Below, piece by piece: positions 60,551 through 64,000 of a stretch of DNA of 64,000 nucleotides. Every line of letters begins with the position of its first letter. Position 1 is the first letter of the stretch. The stretch is from the NCBI GenBank assembly GCA_963277665.1, contig OY728130.1, forward strand, positions 1,365,104,393 to 1,365,168,392, given 5' to 3'. The notes under the pieces are model-generated. The model did no database searches. It saw only the letters and a list, made by a program, of their open reading frames with translations, and was not told the origin of the DNA. This stretch comes from Viscum album. Its lineage: Eukaryota; Streptophyta; Magnoliopsida; Santalales; Viscaceae. Both the position numbers and the translations under genes were made by a program.

Positions 60551-61068
60551 GTCATCAGATCAAAAAAATTAGTTTAATCATTTAGATCTATTTTTTTAAT
60601 TGAATCATTAGAGAGGCTCTGAATTGTGGATATTCATCCTCATTTCATACTATCAATGAATAGATCTTCTAAAATTTATATTTTCTTTTCCATTATCCTT
60701 TCATTTAGGATGTGCATGACATTTCATTGTTTTGATGTTTCATGAATCACCAATGATACACATCCTTTTCATAATATCAAGTAAACTTAAATGTCCATAT
60801 CTAAATATTATTATGGATTCTTTTTGGGAAATACTCATGAATAACCACTAACAAGTGATTCCTTACTAATGTATCTTCTCTAGTAATCTTTAGATTACCT
60901 GATTCACACAAGGATAATCTTGGTAGAATATATATCTTGGAGGGATATTGCTCTATATTTTTACAAATCCAATGGAATTAGTGAGTAGATATTGATTTTT
61001 TCTAAGGTCATATAGTGGGCCTCAAAATATTTGTATCTTTTCTTATAGACTAAATCATTTTTATGTTG
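60551..61068. other. AT-rich spacer
   Basis: No gene seen. Near 60997-61060 there are traces similar to the 37-bp unit (CTAAGGTCATATAGTGGGCC), suggesting that the array once extended further left. Confidence 0.4.
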
Positions 61069-61290
61069 TAGTTTAAGGTCTTTTAGCTCGGACCTTCAAT
61101 CACTATAGTTTAAGGTCTTTTAGCTCGGACCATATATTGTTGTAGTTTAGGGTCATTTAGCTCGGACCTTCTACTGTTATAGTTTAGGGACTTTTATCTC
61201 AGACCTTATATCACTATATTTTAGGGTCTTTTATCTCAGACTGTCTATCATATTATTTTGGGTTATTTTATCTTGGACCTTAATTTTTTG
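61069..61290 (+). repeat. 37-bp tandem repeat, six units
   Basis: Units start at 61069, 61106, 61143, 61180, 61217 and 61254, exactly 37 bp apart with no indels. Each has TAGTTTAGGG or a variant, then TTAGCTCGGACC or a variant, and a variable end with ATCACTA. The right units are more diverged. One isolated unit lies at 62709-62745. Confidence 0.93.
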
Positions 61291-63033
61291 AATATGGAAT
61301 ATGGGAAGGCATTCTGGGTATGACCCAAGACACCCTAATGTTCCAAGTTCTCCCATGGTGTTGTTAGGAATCATGAGGATTTTAGTTTCTCTCCTATAAG
61401 GAGACTCCTTTAGTTGGTAGGTCAAAGACCTTATACATTGATAACATGGTAAAACAGAGGTGTCTCCACTCTTCTCAAATAAACATGGAATATTTACCGA
61501 GGTAATTTTGGTTAAGGGATAAATACTAGGGATTCTGGTTTCACTTTGATATTTTTAATGTGGATGATGTAATTCATAACCCAAAATTTGAGTCAGTGAA
61601 TATGGAAGGAGGAATACTTGTCAGGAATGACCCATATCACTCTAATATGTTGGGTTCTTCCACAATGTTATCAGTGTTCAAAAGGGTTATGGTTAATTTC
61701 TTACAAGGAGGGGATGGCTCAGGTTGGTATGTGTGAGCCCTTATGCATTAATATCATGGTCATAAATATGTTTCCCTACTCTTTTCCAAGGTCCAAGAAA
61801 GATTCTTTAAGACTCAAGTATCCGAAATATGAATTTGGGTATAAAGGAAAATCTATATAGGAAGTTTCATTTCACCCTAGGGAAATTTATCTCTTGAATT
61901 ATGATTCTCATTCCAAATTCCCTTTCTATTCAAGTCACAATATGTGGTCCACCAAAAGGATTGGGAATAGAGTGTCATATTTTTCTTTGAGAAAGGGTAA
62001 AAACATAGTGATGTGACGTTGAGGATTATATATCCACTTGAATAGTTTGTTTATGGGGATTGTAAATCGTGGTCCAAAGATCTTAGGTCATGAGGATGGT
62101 ATGGGAAAATAATATTGGTAATTACCCAAAACACACTGAGTTTATAAGTTTTTCCATGGTGACATCAGGTCTCACAATGATCAGAAATTCATTTTTGAAA
62201 AAAAAAACACATTTAGTTTATGACTAGAGGAACATATTCTGGATCCATATGCATACATGAATAGTCAAACAAAGGGTCCCTTGAAGCTAGGTATATTTTT
62301 CCAAGGGCCATCAAAGATTTATGGTGATCCGAGGCACTCAAATTATAAAGTGTGATTTTTGGAAAGTGTAATATTGAAGAAGGGTTCGAGCACCCTAGAA
62401 GTTGTGTTGCAGCTTAGTGAAAATGTTATCATGGTGAGGAGATATGAAAAAACATTAATATAACTTATTCCTAGACTTGGGGTATAGTGAACATAGATTT
62501 TCATTTACTAGGGCTAAAAAGTAGGTCATATGAGCTTTATTCCTTATTTATTTTCACCATAATTTTTTTCTAAACTATGGATATAAATATATCAGTGAGT
62601 GAATACATGACTTTTTCTTAGTTTATCCTTTGTGGGTTTTAAACCTAACAAGTTTTTTGTATCTTTCTATAGAAATTATGGTCTTGTGATTTATACCATT
62701 AAAGGATATAGTTTAAGGTCATACGGATTTGACCAAATTGAAAATATTTTAAGGTTGTGGCATACATGGACCTAATATGAGGGGAAAGATACACAATATC
62801 CTAATTAAGATACTTAGGGTCAATATCACTTCAACATTCATATAAGAAGGGTATAAAAGTGATGTAAATCATAGATCAAGGTTCTTAGGCCATGATTAAT
62901 GATATGGTAAAATCATCCTAGGGATGTCCCTAAACACCCTTAGATGCTGAGTTCTTCCATGGTGAAGTTGGGATCACAATTATTATAAATCCCTTATTAT
63001 AGATCCATGATATATTTGGATGGTAGTTCTGAT
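61291..63033 (+). repeat. Diverged longer repeat, at least four partial copies
   Basis: The motif GACCCAAGACACCC followed by GTTCTTCCATGGTG (variants) recurs at about 61345, 61652, 62146 and 62948. It is preceded by matching text such as AAATCATGGTCCAAGATCTT in the later copies and followed by a less conserved part. Copies are about 307, 494 and 802 bp apart, so units have gained or lost sequence. No gene is supported; the open stretch 61618-61860 merely crosses one copy. Confidence 0.5.
62709..62745 (+). repeat. Isolated unit of the 37-bp repeat
   Basis: TAGTTTAAGGTCATACGGAT then TTGACC; matches the start of the 37-bp units (TAGTTTAGGGTCATTTAGCT). Confidence 0.55.
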
Positions 63034-64000
63034 TGTAACGCCCCGACCCCAGTTACCTAGAGTCGATGCATTATTACATAACATTGGCATGATCACAAGA
63101 AAGATCAAATCTCGAAAGACCGATTGGTTTAGTAGCCTTGGAAACACTAGATATATTCATAAAGTTTTACATTACATCATAAAGTGAAAAACTACTACAA
63201 CAACATATTGTCTCCATAGTCCACACTATTATCCCCTCATAATATCCCTACAGGTCATTCATAATTTATTTCTTCACATCCTGGGAAAAATAAAACATAG
63301 AAAATGGGTGAGCTCAAATGCCCAGTAAGGATAACAATATAGCGGAAACTTTCATAAATAAGAATAAATATTTAAGGCAGTGTATAACTATAACAAAAGC
63401 CTTTTAAACTTGAACTTCCACATAGTATGGAAAAAATAAAATGAAATAATTCCATTTACTTATTCACATGGATATTCTACTAATCGAATAATCACATGCA
63501 ATATCAATAACCACTTCATAATGATGGAATGCATAATGCCAGACTCTCATAACCACATAGCCAAGGCCTCATGACAAGACTACAAATAAGATCTTTCCAA
63601 GGCCTTGTGCCAAGACACTAGTTTGTCTCATGAGACCTACTGATGCATCGAGGAGCTATAGCGGGCTCCACCCGTCACATATTAAGTCCAATGCATTCCC
63701 ATATGAAAAGGTTTAAACATAACATAAACATTCGTATTAAAACTAGAATACGAAATATCAATACTTTCACCATAAACCATCAATGGTATAAAAATAGCAC
63801 ATACACAGTCAAACATATCACAAAACCTTCAATTCAATATAGAAGTTTTGTATCATAATAAATCAACTTCAAATAAGCGTAAAATCCATCAAAGGATGTT
63901 TACATAGATGAAATCAAAACTCTTTTTAGAGAAATATCTCTTTCTATTTTGAAATTATTTAAGAGTCATATATTTATAAAATAAAACATTTTCTTTGAAA
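63034..64000 (-). repeat. Partial LTR related to the young non-autonomous element
   Basis: Plus-strand TGTAACGCCCCGACCCCAG is the reverse complement of the end of the LTR at 32544/39552, and the match continues for about 500 bp with roughly nine in ten bases alike. It includes ACTACTACAACAACAT and CTGGGAAAAATAAAACATA. At about 63540-63715 it departs: the 30-bp repeat array is replaced by sequence with CCAAGGCCTCATGACAAGAC and CCAAGGCCTTGTGCCAAGAC. Similarity resumes at ACATAAACATTCG. It runs out of the window, so solo LTR or full element cannot be told. Confidence 0.85.

Noticed and set aside
1..64000. CRISPR array, bacterial operons or prophage
   Set aside because: No short direct repeats with unique spacers; all coding remains are plant retrotransposon domains.

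Overview
The window is repeat-filled nuclear DNA of a seed plant: AT-rich, with plant Ty1/copia and Ty3/gypsy LTR retrotransposons and no intact host gene that I can support. The species cannot be named from the sequence. Almost everything is explained by layers of insertions of different ages, plus several eroded tandem repeats.

Layout, left to right. 1-3780: heavily mutated Ty1/copia (Tork-like) remains, plus strand, probably followed by an LTR remnant to about 4560. 4660-6300: an eroded minisatellite of about 32 bp. 7372-8960 and 59566-60550: two halves of an unrecognised, decayed coding region (perhaps plant-mobile-domain-like), split by a plus-strand Athila-like gypsy element whose LTRs lie at about 8963-50897 (interrupted) and 57841-59565. 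Inside the Athila 5' LTR sits a 40,193-bp minus-strand gypsy block (9306-49498) flanked by one 5-bp target duplication, ACTTC. It has four 3.63-kb LTRs and three 4.74-kb internal regions in perfect alternation: LTR1, internal 1, LTR2, internal 2, LTR3, internal 3, LTR4. Each internal region carries a broken gag-protease-RT-RNase H-integrase-chromodomain gene of chromovirus (Tekay/Del) type. LTR3 is itself interrupted by a young plus-strand element (28114-39552, target duplication AAAAT) with 4.43-kb, almost identical LTRs and a 2.58-kb internal region. That region encodes only a 172-aa nucleocapsid-like protein with three zinc knuckles. A tRNA-derived SINE-like insert lies within this internal region.

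61069-61290 holds six exact-period 37-bp repeats, 61290-63033 holds a diverged longer repeat, and 63034-64000 is the start of a minus-strand LTR related to the young element.

Relative order of events, from nesting and visible divergence: the unrecognised coding region came first, then Athila, then the chromovirus block, then the nucleocapsid-only element. The best candidate for something unusual is that last element. It is a large-LTR, nucleocapsid-only relative of the chromovirus, sharing its primer-binding site, core promoter and LTR motifs, and it has landed inside an LTR of that same family. All three full-length partners visible here are defective and share several identical lesions.
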